A stretch of DNA of 13,549 bases from Planctomycetaceae bacterium (GCA_031257725.1 JAIROD010000117.1:1-13549), one strand, 5' to 3'; shown: positions 1 to 6,870, counted from the stretch's first letter. Program-made: numbers and translations. The notes: generated from the sequence alone by a model not told the origin.

Positions 1-89
1 AAAAAAAACGCTTATACGCCAAGGGGTTGCCTACCTCTTGAATCGTAATATATCAATGGAATTTTTCGGAGATTGAAGTTTATTTTTTA

Positions 90-149
90 CCCCCCCTGCC
101 CCTCCGAAGGAGGGGAATAATTCCCCTCCTTCGGAGGGGCTAGGGGGGG
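90..149. repeat. 60-bp near-perfect palindrome, REP-like
   Basis: The left arm (90-117) begins with C7, followed by T and GCCCCTCCGAAGGAGGGGAA. A 3-nt TAA centre (118-120) separates it from the right arm (121-149), which is its reverse complement apart from one extra A. Each arm is itself a hairpin (CCCCTCC-GAA-GGAGGGG), so the element can fold either as one long stem or as a cloverleaf of two. No T-tract follows, so it does not look like an ordinary terminator. It resembles REP or BIME-type elements, but the family was not identified. Confidence 0.85.
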
Positions 150-236
150 CATTCGGAGGAAACGACTGACAAGTTAAAAAAAAGATATATTACCTTGAAT
201 CAAACAAAACAACCAATATCATACTGTTTGCGGTAT

Positions 237-252
237 AACGCCTAACGGTGTT
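237..252. repeat. Short hairpin AACGCC-TAAC-GGTGTT
   Basis: A 6-bp stem with one G-T wobble and a TAAC loop. It closely resembles the AACGCC...GGCGTT hairpins at 4163-4178 and 4724-4738, which suggests a common module. Confidence 0.6.
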
Positions 253-274
253 CGTCGGTCTCCCAGCGGTTTTT

Positions 275-294
275 TCGCAACCTTCCGGTTGCGA
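275..294. repeat. Short perfect hairpin TCGCAACC-TTCC-GGTTGCGA
   Basis: A perfect 8-bp inverted repeat with a TTCC loop, one of the GC-rich hairpin modules dispersed through the intergenic regions of this window. It is followed by ACTCTGAAAACG rather than a T-tract, so it is not a terminator on this strand. On the opposite strand the hairpin is followed by AAAAAACCGC, also not a T-tract. Confidence 0.7.
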
Positions 295-298
295 CTCT

Positions 299-342
299 GA
301 AAACGACACTGAAGACGGTACCGAAGACGGCACTGAAAACAG
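299..342. repeat. 12-bp tandem repeat, about 3.6 copies
   Basis: Units GAAAACGACACT, GAAGACGGTACC, GAAGACGGCACT and a partial GAAAACAG follow one another without gaps. Units differ at two to four positions. It has no clear role and lies about 50 bp upstream of the candidate dnaE promoter. Confidence 0.7.
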
Positions 343-390
343 TTGCCCTAGAACACGTGATAACCGAATCGTCACCGCCAAACGCTCCTC

Positions 391-419
391 TTGCACATCT
401 TGTTGTCATTTTTTATAAT
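391..419 (+). promoter_or_regulatory. Candidate sigma70 promoter for dnaE
   Basis: A perfect -10 hexamer TATAAT (414-419) lies 17 bp downstream of TTGCAC (391-396), which matches the -35 consensus TTGACA only at TTG. The predicted start near 426 would give a 5' leader of about 130 nt that includes the hexamer repeat. The spacing and the -10 box are good and the -35 is weak, so this is a plausible but unproven call. Confidence 0.4.
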
Positions 420-504
420 CTCGGAGAAGTTTTTTTAACAAAGGTGAACGGTTACGATTTTTTTACTTGTTTCCGATCAACACCTAGAGCAAATAACAAT
501 TTTT

Positions 505-552
505 TTCCATTTCCATTTCCATTTCTATTTCCATTTCAATTTCCATTTCAAT
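505..552. repeat. Hexamer (TTCCAT)8 tandem repeat next to the dnaE start codon
   Basis: Eight consecutive 6-bp units lie here: TTCCAT three times, then TTCTAT, TTCCAT, TTCAAT, TTCCAT and TTCAAT. They end three bases before the ATG of dnaE. The array is pyrimidine-rich on the coding strand and fills exactly the place where a Shine-Dalgarno sequence would sit, and none is present. Confidence 0.9.
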
Positions 553-555
553 TTT

Positions 556-3500
556 ATGGATTTTCCTTTTATACATCTTCATTGTCATAGTCATTATTCC
601 CTTCTTGACGGAGCCGGAAAAATTGAAGACCTCCTGAAACGTGCCAAAGACCTCGAAATGCCGGCTCTGGCGTTGACGGATCACGGTAATTTGTACGGCG
701 CACTGGAATTTTACCAAAAAGCAAAAGAAGCCGGTATTAAACCAATTATTGGTTTTGAAGCCTATATTGCTCCGCGAAGCCGTACCGAAAAATCCGGCAC
801 CGCAAAAGAATCCAATTATCATCTCACCCTTCTCGCTATGAATAAAACAGGTTACAAAAACCTGTTAAGGCTTTCTTCAGCGGCTTATCTTGAAGGAATG
901 CACTACAAACCGCGAATCGATAAATCGTTACTTCAAGAATACAATGAAGGGTTGATTTGTTTGAGCGGTTGCGCATCCAGCGAACTTTCACGAACTCTTC
1001 TTCATGCCGAAAATAACAATGTCGAACAAGCCGTTTCTATTATTAATTGGTATCGGGAATTGTTCGGCGATCGATATTATCTTGAAATTCAGGATAACGG
1101 TCTCGAAATTCAGAAAATCATCTTGGAAGGAACGGTTCGGCTTTCACGTGAACTGGGCGTTCCTACTGTCGCAACAAATGATGTTCATTATGTTTACCAA
1201 CATGATTGGGAGGCTCAGGATATTTTGCTCTGTGTGAACACCAATAAACTTCGTGTCGATGAAAAACGGATGCGTATGGATTCCGATCAGTTTTTTCTGC
1301 GAAGCGGTCGTGAAATGCTTCGGGCAATGCCCGCTCACGAAGACGCCATTCAACGAACAATGGAAATTGCCGACCGTGTTGTTGATATTGATCTTGAACT
1401 TGGCAAACGCTTTTTTCCGGTGTTCACACCGCCGGACGGTTTGTCGTCCGACGATTATCTTCGTAAACTCTGTCTCGAAGGACTCGCTAAACGTTACGCC
1501 AATAATCCGAAACGTTATAAAGACGGTCAATTTTCCGAAGAAGTTTTAGCCCGATTGGATCGGGAACTTGCCGTTGTTAAAAAACTTGGGTTTCCCAATT
1601 ATTTTCTGATTGTCTGGGATTTTGTACGTGTTGCCGAAGAACGCGGTATTCATCGGACAGCACGCGGAAGCGGCGTCGGGGCGTTGGTCTGTTACGCACT
1701 GAATTTGTCCCACGTCTGTCCGTTAGAGTTTGATTTGCTCTTCGAACGATTTTTGGACGAAAACCGTAAAGAAGCCCCCGATATTGATATCGATTTCGAT
1801 CAAAACCGGCGCGGTGAAGTTCTCGATTATGTCAAACAACAATACGGCGAAGAAAATGTTGCACAAATCGGCGTGTTCGGAACAATGGCGGCAAGGCAAT
1901 CAATTAAAGATGTGGGACGCGTTCTCAATATGCCGATTCCGTTTGTTGAAAGTGTTACAAAACTCATACCCGATGAGCCGAAAATGAAAATCAATAAGGC
2001 TCTGGACGCTAATGAGGAATTAAAAAAACGTTATGAAAATGAACAAGATATTAAAGAACTGATCGACTACGCCAAACAACTCGAAGGACTTGCACGTCAA
2101 GCGGGAGTTCACGCCTGCGCAGTCGTTATTGCCGATAAACCGTTGATCGAATACGTTCCGTTACAACGGGTTAAAGAGGGACCTGATTTTGTAACACAAT
2201 GGGCAATGGGCGACGTTGAAAAAGCCGGATTGCTCAAAATGGACTTTCTGGGACTTCGTAACTTGACCATTCTGGCGCAAGCAATTGATATTATTAAAGA
2301 AACAACCGGAGAAACAATTAATCCGTACCAATTTCCGCTGGATGATAAAAAAACTTATGAATTGCTTTGCCGCGGTGAAACAAAAGGAATTTTCCAACTG
2401 GAAGGCGGCGGGATTCGGGAATTACTGCAACGGATGAAACCCGACAATTTCCGCGATATTATCGCAACATTAGCGTTGTATCGTCCCGGTCCGTTGGAAG
2501 GCGGTATGGTTGATCAATATGTTGCCGTTAAACATGGTCGGGCGCAAGCCTATTATGAACACGACGTAATGAAAGATGTTCTTGCGGAAACAAACGGCGT
2601 GATGGTTTATCAGGAACAAATTATGCGGATTCTCAATCGGCTGGGAAAAATCCCGCTGGGAAATTCGTACACCTGCATCAAAGCCATCAGCAAGAAAAAA
2701 GAAAAAGAAATCAATACTTATCGTTCGCAATTTATTGAAGGATCGCATGAAAACGGATTAACACGGGAAAAAGCCGAAGAAATTTTTGAACTGATTATTA
2801 AATTTGCCGGTTATGGTTTCAATAAATCTCACTCGACCGCCTACGCTTTGATTGCCTATATGACGGCTTATCTGAAAGCGCATTATCCGGTTGAATTTAT
2901 GGCATCGCTGCTTTGCGGCGATATTTCGAAACGGAATTTTACCGGAAAAGATTCCACCGTAGAACATATTGAAGATTGTCAACGAATGGGAATTACGGTC
3001 ATTCCGCCGGATGTGAATTATTCGAAACAACTTTATTCCGTCTCGGACGGAAAAATCATGTTTGCGCTGGCGGCGGTTAAAAACTGCGGAGATTGGGCGG
3101 CGGATAAAATTGTTTTCGCCCGCGAAAAAGGCGGACTGTTCAAAAATTTGTTTGATTTTTGCGAGCGGGTTGACAGCAGAGCCTGTTCACGCGGAACCGT
3201 TGAAACGCTTATTAAAGCAGGAGCGTTTGATTCATTGGGCTGTCCGCGTTCTCAACTGTTCCGTATGGTTGAGCAGGCGTTTAAGTCGGCGCATAGTGCG
3301 GCGGCGGATTTGGCCAAAGGTCAGCAAAGTCTCTTTTCGAGTTTTGACGAAACAGAACCGGCTGCCGCCGCCAAACCTGCGGCATTAGCCGGTTTACCTG
3401 AAATTTCCGAATGGTCTGATAAGGAAAAAGCGGCTTATGAAAAAGAATCTCTCGGATTTTATCTTTCGTTGCATCCGCTCAAGGAATTTGAAACAATTTT

Positions 3501-4122
3501 CCAAAAAATTCGTTCTCATCATTGTTATGAAGCGGCGGGGTTGCAGGATCAGACCAATGTTATTTTAGCGGGAGCGGTCAATGATATTAAAATTAACGCG
3601 ACCAAAACAGCGAATAAACAATTTGCCATGTTCTCACTGGAAGATGTGGAGGGACAAATACGTTCAATTATTTGGCCCGGTGAGTACGAGAAGTATTCAC
3701 ATTTAATTAAAAGTGAAACAATTGTTTTTGCAACAGGACGAGTTGATCGGTCACGCGGGCAAGGTGAAAACGACGGTAATTTTATTGTTGACGCTTTATA
3801 CACGCTTGAAGAGGCAATGAAACAATTATTGCGCGGGCTGAAGATCACGTTGGAGGAACACCGTCATTCTGTTGAAAGTGTCAAGAAATTATACGAAATT
3901 TTACGCGGTTATCCGGGTGATGGAACGATTGAACTTTCTGTACGGCTTCGCAACGGTTCACTTGCTCAATTACGCAGTCCGAAGTTACGAATAGAAATGA
4001 GTTCCAATATGCAGCAACGTGTTATTGAACTGCTCGGTAAGGATTCGATTGACCTTCTCAAAATGCCGCCGAAAAAGAATGAGAGAAACCACTCTCCACA
4101 ATGGAAACGTAATAATTATTAA
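556..4122 (+). CDS. dnaE: DNA polymerase III subunit alpha (replicative polymerase, C family)
   Basis: This is the 1188-residue catalytic subunit of the replicative DNA polymerase, close in length to E. coli DnaE (1160). It starts with a PHP domain whose metal-ligand residues are present (H7, H9, H11; the TDHGN motif at 41-45; E68; D209 and H211). The polymerase core follows: RGSGVG at 370-375, catalytic aspartates D409 and D411 in PDIDIDFD, and the third aspartate D563 in KMDFLGLRN. These three sit 8 residues after E. coli D401, D403 and D555. KSHSTAY (757-763) belongs to the fingers region. A helix-hairpin-helix region lies near 865-905, a clamp-binding motif QQSLF at 923-927 and an OB fold at about 1000-1085. 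A C-terminal tau-binding-type region completes the protein, so it looks full length. The ATG at 556 is chosen because homologues begin with the same HLHxHSxYSLLDG motif within the first ten residues. There is no Shine-Dalgarno sequence. The last ~18 residues are basic and probably not conserved, and the stop codon abuts a dispersed repeat. Confidence 0.97.
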   Translation: MDFPFIHLHCHSHYSLLDGAGKIEDLLKRAKDLEMPALALTDHGNLYGALEFYQKAKEAGIKPIIGFEAYIAPRSRTEKSGTAKESNYHLTLLAMNKTGYKNLLRLSSAAYLEGMHYKPRIDKSLLQEYNEGLICLSGCASSELSRTLLHAENNNVEQAVSIINWYRELFGDRYYLEIQDNGLEIQKIILEGTVRLSRELGVPTVATNDVHYVYQHDWEAQDILLCVNTNKLRVDEKRMRMDSDQFFLRSGREMLRAMPAHEDAIQRTMEIADRVVDIDLELGKRFFPVFTPPDGLSSDDYLRKLCLEGLAKRYANNPKRYKDGQFSEEVLARLDRELAVVKKLGFPNYFLIVWDFVRVAEERGIHRTARGSGVGALVCYALNLSHVCPLEFDLLFERFLDENRKEAPDIDIDFDQNRRGEVLDYVKQQYGEENVAQIGVFGTMAARQSIKDVGRVLNMPIPFVESVTKLIPDEPKMKINKALDANEELKKRYENEQDIKELIDYAKQLEGLARQAGVHACAVVIADKPLIEYVPLQRVKEGPDFVTQWAMGDVEKAGLLKMDFLGLRNLTILAQAIDIIKETTGETINPYQFPLDDKKTYELLCRGETKGIFQLEGGGIRELLQRMKPDNFRDIIATLALYRPGPLEGGMVDQYVAVKHGRAQAYYEHDVMKDVLAETNGVMVYQEQIMRILNRLGKIPLGNSYTCIKAISKKKEKEINTYRSQFIEGSHENGLTREKAEEIFELIIKFAGYGFNKSHSTAYALIAYMTAYLKAHYPVEFMASLLCGDISKRNFTGKDSTVEHIEDCQRMGITVIPPDVNYSKQLYSVSDGKIMFALAAVKNCGDWAADKIVFAREKGGLFKNLFDFCERVDSRACSRGTVETLIKAGAFDSLGCPRSQLFRMVEQAFKSAHSAAADLAKGQQSLFSSFDETEPAAAAKPAALAGLPEISEWSDKEKAAYEKESLGFYLSLHPLKEFETIFQKIRSHHCYEAAGLQDQTNVILAGAVNDIKINATKTANKQFAMFSLEDVEGQIRSIIWPGEYEKYSHLIKSETIVFATGRVDRSRGQGENDGNFIVDALYTLEEAMKQLLRGLKITLEEHRHSVESVKKLYEILRGYPGDGTIELSVRLRNGSLAQLRSPKLRIEMSSNMQQRVIELLGKDSIDLLKMPPKKNERNHSPQWKRNNY

Positions 4123-4218
4123 CTCATGTTACGCATTCGGCGACTCCATACGACAACCAAACAACGCCTTTAGGCGTTCTACGTGCCTAACCGCCGCCAG
4201 TTTCAAGTAAATACCGAT
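4117..4218 (-). repeat. Dispersed intergenic repeat, copy A (inverted)
   Basis: On the minus strand this reads like copy B at 4664-4769. Shared blocks are CATGTTACGCATT (4125-4137), the AACGCC...GGCGTT hairpin (4163-4178), TAACCGCCGCCAGTTTCA (4188-4205) and GTAAATACCGA (4207-4217). Copies A and B face each other across about 445 bp. The homology begins at the dnaE stop codon. The segment 4139-4162 is poorly conserved between the copies. Confidence 0.8.
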
Positions 4219-4227
4219 CAATCCTTC

Positions 4228-4240
4228 GCCCTGTAAGGGC
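4228..4240. repeat. Short hairpin GCCCT-GTA-AGGGC
   Basis: A perfect 5-bp stem with a 3-nt loop, immediately followed by the 8-bp tandem repeat. It belongs to the set of short GC-rich hairpins in this window. Confidence 0.55.
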
Positions 4241-4272
4241 AATTGATTAATTGATTAATTGATTAATAGATT
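4241..4272. repeat. 8-bp tandem repeat AATTGATT
   Basis: Three exact AATTGATT units (4241-4264) are followed by one variant, AATAGATT (4265-4272). The repeat sits between copy A and the longer AATCAT-rich array. Confidence 0.85.
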
Positions 4273-4300
4273 CGTGGAAAGTTGAGAGCGGAGAGTGGTC

Positions 4301-4551
4301 TTGAACTGTGATTTATTTGATTTTGTGATGGACTATGATTTTCTTAATCATAGTCTTTATTCAATCATTAAAATCATAGTTCAGATATTGAACTGTGATT
4401 TATTTGATTTTGTGATTGACGATGATTTTCTTAATCATAGTCTTCATTTAATCATTAAAATCATAGTTCAGATGATTTATATTTGATTTTGTGATTGACG
4501 ATGATTTTCTTAATCATAGTCTTCATTTAATCATTAAAATCATAGTTCAGA
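4301..4551. repeat. Tandem array of three 79-87 bp AATCAT-rich units with nested inverted repeats
   Basis: Three units start at 4301, 4388 and about 4474, with periods of 87 and 79 bp; the third has lost about 9 bp at its start. Each unit contains a stem-loop with a TTCTT loop. In unit 1 it is GACTATGATT-TTCTT-AATCATAGTC (4331-4355), a perfect 10-bp stem; units 2 and 3 carry one mismatch. In units 1 and 2 an outer pair, GAACTGTGATT with AATCATAGTTC, encloses it with one mismatch; unit 3 has lost the left outer arm. It is not a CRISPR array, because there are no variable spacers. Confidence 0.9.
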
Positions 4552-4639
4552 CCATTACTTTTCAGGGCGAAAGAATGACCGTCACCCACAAACGGAAAAC
4601 GCTCCCCAAACCGACTTGTAAACGATCTATTTTTTAGTA

Positions 4640-4657
4640 CAACCCCTAAAGGGGTTG
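4640..4657. repeat. Short perfect hairpin CAACCCC-TAAA-GGGGTTG
   Basis: A 7-bp perfect stem with a TAAA loop, lying immediately upstream of repeat copy B. No T-tract follows on the plus strand. On the minus strand the hairpin is followed by TACTAAAAAATAG, which is A-rich, so a terminator is unlikely in either direction. Confidence 0.65.
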
Positions 4658-4663
4658 AGGTGG

Positions 4664-4769
4664 TTGTGTGTCCGTTACCGCCGGTTCGGTATTTACTGAA
4701 ACTGGCGGCGGTTATTCACATAAAACGCCTACGGCGTTAAATTAAACCAATGCGTAACATGCGTTATTA
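4664..4769 (+). repeat. Dispersed intergenic repeat, copy B
   Basis: This copy reads TTGTGTGTCCGTTACCGCCG, then a GGTTCGGTATTTACTG spacer, then AACTGGCGGCGGTTATTCAC, the AACGCC-TAC-GGCGTT hairpin (4724-4738) and ATGCGTAACATGCGTTATT. The CCGCC...GGCGG parts can pair with each other. It is an inverted copy of 4117-4218 and a direct copy of 10885-10954. Confidence 0.85.
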
Positions 4770-4801
4770 AAACAAACAAAAAAAATAACACCATCATTTA
4801 T

Positions 4802-4810
4802 CCCCCCCCC
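4802..4810. repeat. C9 homopolymer upstream of the antiporter start
   Basis: Nine consecutive C residues lie 24 bp before the ATG at 4835. Homopolymers of this length are prone to slipped-strand length change. Here a change would alter leader or promoter spacing, not the reading frame. Confidence 0.9.
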
Positions 4811-4834
4811 TATTTTGTTTCAAATTTTCTCCTC

Positions 4835-6652
4835 ATGGACGAGACAGGCATTATTCATCAGATTCTGTTTGATTTACTGATTATTCTTTGTGCCGGATTT
4901 ATTGCCGGAACAATTTGTCGGCGTTGTCACATGCCGATGGTTGTCGGTTATTTGCTGATTGGCGCATTGATTGGCAGCGGGATGCTTGGGATTCTCAAAA
5001 CAACTTCTGTCGAAGTTAAGACAACAAAAACGGAAACAGAACAAAAAACGCAAATTACTGATACAGATACGGAAACATTTGATTTCAGACTTCAAAAAGA
5101 CCCGCGATTGGAAGAAGCGGAAAAAGAATTGGAAATTCTCGCCAATGAAATTAAAGCGGACGAAGTTGAACACAAAGTTCTTGATCAATTTGCTCATTTG
5201 GGTGCGAACTTGTTACTGTTTGCGATTGGGCTTCATTTTTCGCCGTCGGAATTAGCAAAACTTTGGCGTTTCTTTCTTATGGGCGGTTCTATCCAGATGC
5301 TGGGCGTGATTCTTCCTTTGACGTTATTCGTTTCGATTATAGGCGGTGATTGGAAAATAGGACTTGTTCTTGGTTCTGCGGTTTCGCTTAGTTCAACAGT
5401 TCTTGTTTTTAAATCACTCGAAGATATGGGGCAGGTTGGTTCACTTCATGGAGTTCGTGCTGTTGCCATTTTACTTTTTCAAGATGTTGCGGTTGTTCCG
5501 CTTTTGGTATTGATTGGTTTTATGGCTGCGCTTGCTTCTGGTTCCGCCGAAAACGGCGGGACATTTTCTCAATTGTTTTCTCTTGGACTGGGTTCGGCAA
5601 TTTTTGTTTTTTTTGTCATCGTTGTCCGATTAATGTTCTGTAAATACGGAGTTCCGTTTTTGCTTGAGTTACGAAGTGTTGAAATTATTGTTCTTTTTAC
5701 AATGTTCCTTTTACTTGCGGTTTCAACGGCGGCAGTGAGTCTCCAATTGCCGGGAACAATGGGAACATTGGCGGCAGGCGTTATTTTAAGTGAAACACGT
5801 TTGACCAATCAGATTACAGCGGTAACTGTTGCCATGCGTGAAACATTTTCGGCGATTTTTTTCGTTTCACTTGGGGCGTTGTTTGATCCGTCCATTTTAT
5901 TCACCACTCCGATATTAACGCTTGGAGCATTGTTTGGATGTCTGGCGGTTAAAACGTTGGCGGCGGGAATGGCGTTTCGGGTTTTGGGGCTTTCTTGGGT
6001 TGCGGCGTTGGGAATGGGGCTTGGTTTATCGCAACTGGGTGAACTTTCATTTGTGTTGCTTTCTCAAGGCGTTTCGTCCGGACTTTTCGATTACGAAACT
6101 TATCAGCGGATTCTTTTTGTTGCGCTTACCTCCATTATTCTGACTCCAATGTTCCTGAAAATAGCGTTACGGCTCACACCGGAACATAACGCCGTTCACG
6201 GCGGAGAAGAAGATCATCCGGTGATTTTTCCTGAAGACGCATCGAAAAAAGCGGTGGTTATCGGTTTGGGACCGATTGGCGGACAAATTGCAACATTTTT
6301 GGAAACAATCGGTTTTGAAGTTAGTTTAATCGACAGGAATCCGGTCAATTTACATTCGTATGCCCAACACGGTTTTCGTACGATTTCCGGTAATGCGGTT
6401 GATGAAGAAGTGTTACGGATTGCCGATATTCGAAATGTAACATTAGTTGCGGTTGCGGTTCCCGACGATCTTTTTGCGGAAGAGATTGTTGGTGCGGTGC
6501 GTAAGATGAACGACCATTGTGTTATACTATCTCGTTGCCGTTACATCGGCAATATTCCCAAACTGGAACAACGCGGCGCCAATTTGGTTTTTTGCGGTGA
6601 ATCCGAACTGTCCAACGCCGCTGTTCGGATATTGAGAAAACTGTTTCGATAA
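4835..6652 (+). CDS. KefB/KefC-type monovalent cation:proton antiporter with TrkA-N domain
   Basis: This 605-residue inner-membrane protein combines a CPA2-family antiporter domain (about 8-448) with a cytosolic Rossmann TrkA-N/RCK domain (about 472-603). The family exchanges K+ or Na+ for H+ and is gated by nucleotide or glutathione ligands bound to the Rossmann domain. Diagnostic features are VVGYLLIGALIG in the second helix (36-47), LLFQDVAVVP (213-222) with the Q216-D217 pair of the ion site, LPGTMGTLAAGVILSET (305-321), GELSFVLLSQG (402-412) and the nucleotide-binding GLGPIGGQ (477-484), closed by an acidic residue at D500. A hydrophilic, Thr/Glu/Lys-rich segment (about 54-115) is inserted between the second and third helices, where family members normally have a short loop. 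A TrkA-C domain is absent. No Shine-Dalgarno sequence precedes the ATG (the upstream bases are TTTTCTCCTC), but translation from here gives a proper first membrane helix. Substrate and regulation cannot be read from the sequence. Confidence 0.92.
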   Translation: MDETGIIHQILFDLLIILCAGFIAGTICRRCHMPMVVGYLLIGALIGSGMLGILKTTSVEVKTTKTETEQKTQITDTDTETFDFRLQKDPRLEEAEKELEILANEIKADEVEHKVLDQFAHLGANLLLFAIGLHFSPSELAKLWRFFLMGGSIQMLGVILPLTLFVSIIGGDWKIGLVLGSAVSLSSTVLVFKSLEDMGQVGSLHGVRAVAILLFQDVAVVPLLVLIGFMAALASGSAENGGTFSQLFSLGLGSAIFVFFVIVVRLMFCKYGVPFLLELRSVEIIVLFTMFLLLAVSTAAVSLQLPGTMGTLAAGVILSETRLTNQITAVTVAMRETFSAIFFVSLGALFDPSILFTTPILTLGALFGCLAVKTLAAGMAFRVLGLSWVAALGMGLGLSQLGELSFVLLSQGVSSGLFDYETYQRILFVALTSIILTPMFLKIALRLTPEHNAVHGGEEDHPVIFPEDASKKAVVIGLGPIGGQIATFLETIGFEVSLIDRNPVNLHSYAQHGFRTISGNAVDEEVLRIADIRNVTLVAVAVPDDLFAEEIVGAVRKMNDHCVILSRCRYIGNIPKLEQRGANLVFCGESELSNAAVRILRKLFR

Positions 6653-6680
6653 ATTAAAACGGAAGACAATACCAATGAGT

Positions 6681-6759
6681 GCGTTTGGGTTAAGTCGAAC
6701 AACGCGGGGCAAGCCCACGCCGTTAACGTTCGGTAAATTCTGAATGAGGAGAGATTCCC
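6681..6759 (+). repeat. Direct repeat family 2, copy 1
   Basis: This copy lies 28 bp after the antiporter stop codon. It shares with copy 2 (7171-7251) an exact 19-bp block containing ACGCGGGGCAAGCCC and an exact 28-bp block (6718-6745) containing GTTAACGTTCGGTAAATTC. The internal CGCGGG-GCAAG-CCCGCG hairpin carries one mismatch in this copy (CCCACG). Confidence 0.9.
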
Positions 6760-6785
6760 TCTCATTTCACACTAACTCTGGAGAT

Positions 6786-6802
6786 GCACGCGGGGCGCGT
6801 GC
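6786..6802. repeat. Short perfect hairpin GCACGCG-GGG-CGCGTGC
   Basis: A 7-bp perfect GC-rich stem with a 3-nt loop. It is followed by GTTCCTTTCC, which is too weak a T-tract for a confident terminator call, although it could contribute to ending transcription of the antiporter gene 134 bp upstream. Confidence 0.6.
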
Positions 6803-6812
6803 GTTCCTTTCC

Positions 6813-6870
6813 TAAATAAACCTTTTCGTGTTTTTTCATAATTGTTATGGTTAGCGAAAAGGTCTATTTA
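6813..6870. repeat. 16-bp inverted repeat around a 26-nt AT-rich loop
   Basis: TAAATAAACCTTTTCG (6813-6828) pairs with CGAAAAGGTCTATTTA (6855-6870), with one mismatch in 16. The loop 6829-6854 is AT-rich. No helix-forming gene remnant was recognised. It may be a regulatory RNA structure, the remnant of a small mobile element, or an operator-like site. Confidence 0.75.

Larger units (their letters stand above)
1..555. other. Non-coding leader region upstream of dnaE
   Basis: No credible gene was found in this stretch. A 68-codon minus-strand reading frame at 190-396 overlaps a 12-bp tandem repeat and two hairpins, has low-complexity content and no recognisable domain, so it is not called. The region holds a 60-bp palindrome (90-149), two small hairpins (237-252 and 275-294), a 12-bp tandem repeat (299-342), a candidate promoter (391-419) and a hexamer repeat that ends three bases before the dnaE ATG. 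The first ~85 bases show nothing I can interpret. Confidence 0.7.
4123..4834. other. Repeat-filled intergenic region between dnaE and the antiporter
   Basis: There is no credible gene in these 712 bases. A 63-codon frame at 4295-4486 exists only because the 87-bp tandem repeat is a multiple of three; its product repeats itself and matches no domain. The region consists of repeat copy A, a hairpin (4228-4240), an 8-bp tandem repeat, the AATCAT array (4301-4551), about 88 bp of unremarkable sequence (4552-4639), a hairpin (4640-4657), repeat copy B, and an AT-rich stretch with a C9 run before the next gene. Confidence 0.75.

Noticed and set aside
90..149. Intrinsic terminator
   Set aside because: The long stem has no following T-tract on the plus strand. 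On the minus strand it is followed by GTAAAAAATAAAC, which is A-rich rather than T-rich.
190..396. 68-codon minus-strand reading frame upstream of dnaE
   Set aside because: It spans a 12-bp tandem repeat and two hairpins, has a Ser/Pro/Val-rich low-complexity product and no ribosome site.
484..822. 112-codon minus-strand frame overlapping the dnaE start
   Set aside because: It is antisense to the conserved PHP domain, and its C-terminus is the Met-Glu translation of the hexamer repeat.
4295..4486. 63-codon plus-strand reading frame inside the AATCAT tandem array
   Set aside because: The protein is itself a repeat because the 87-bp unit is divisible by three. There is no ribosome-binding site and no domain, and the DNA is better explained as nested inverted repeats.
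4301..4551. Possible CRISPR array
   Set aside because: Whole units repeat, with no conserved repeat plus variable spacer pattern; the periods differ (87 and 79) and no cas gene is present.
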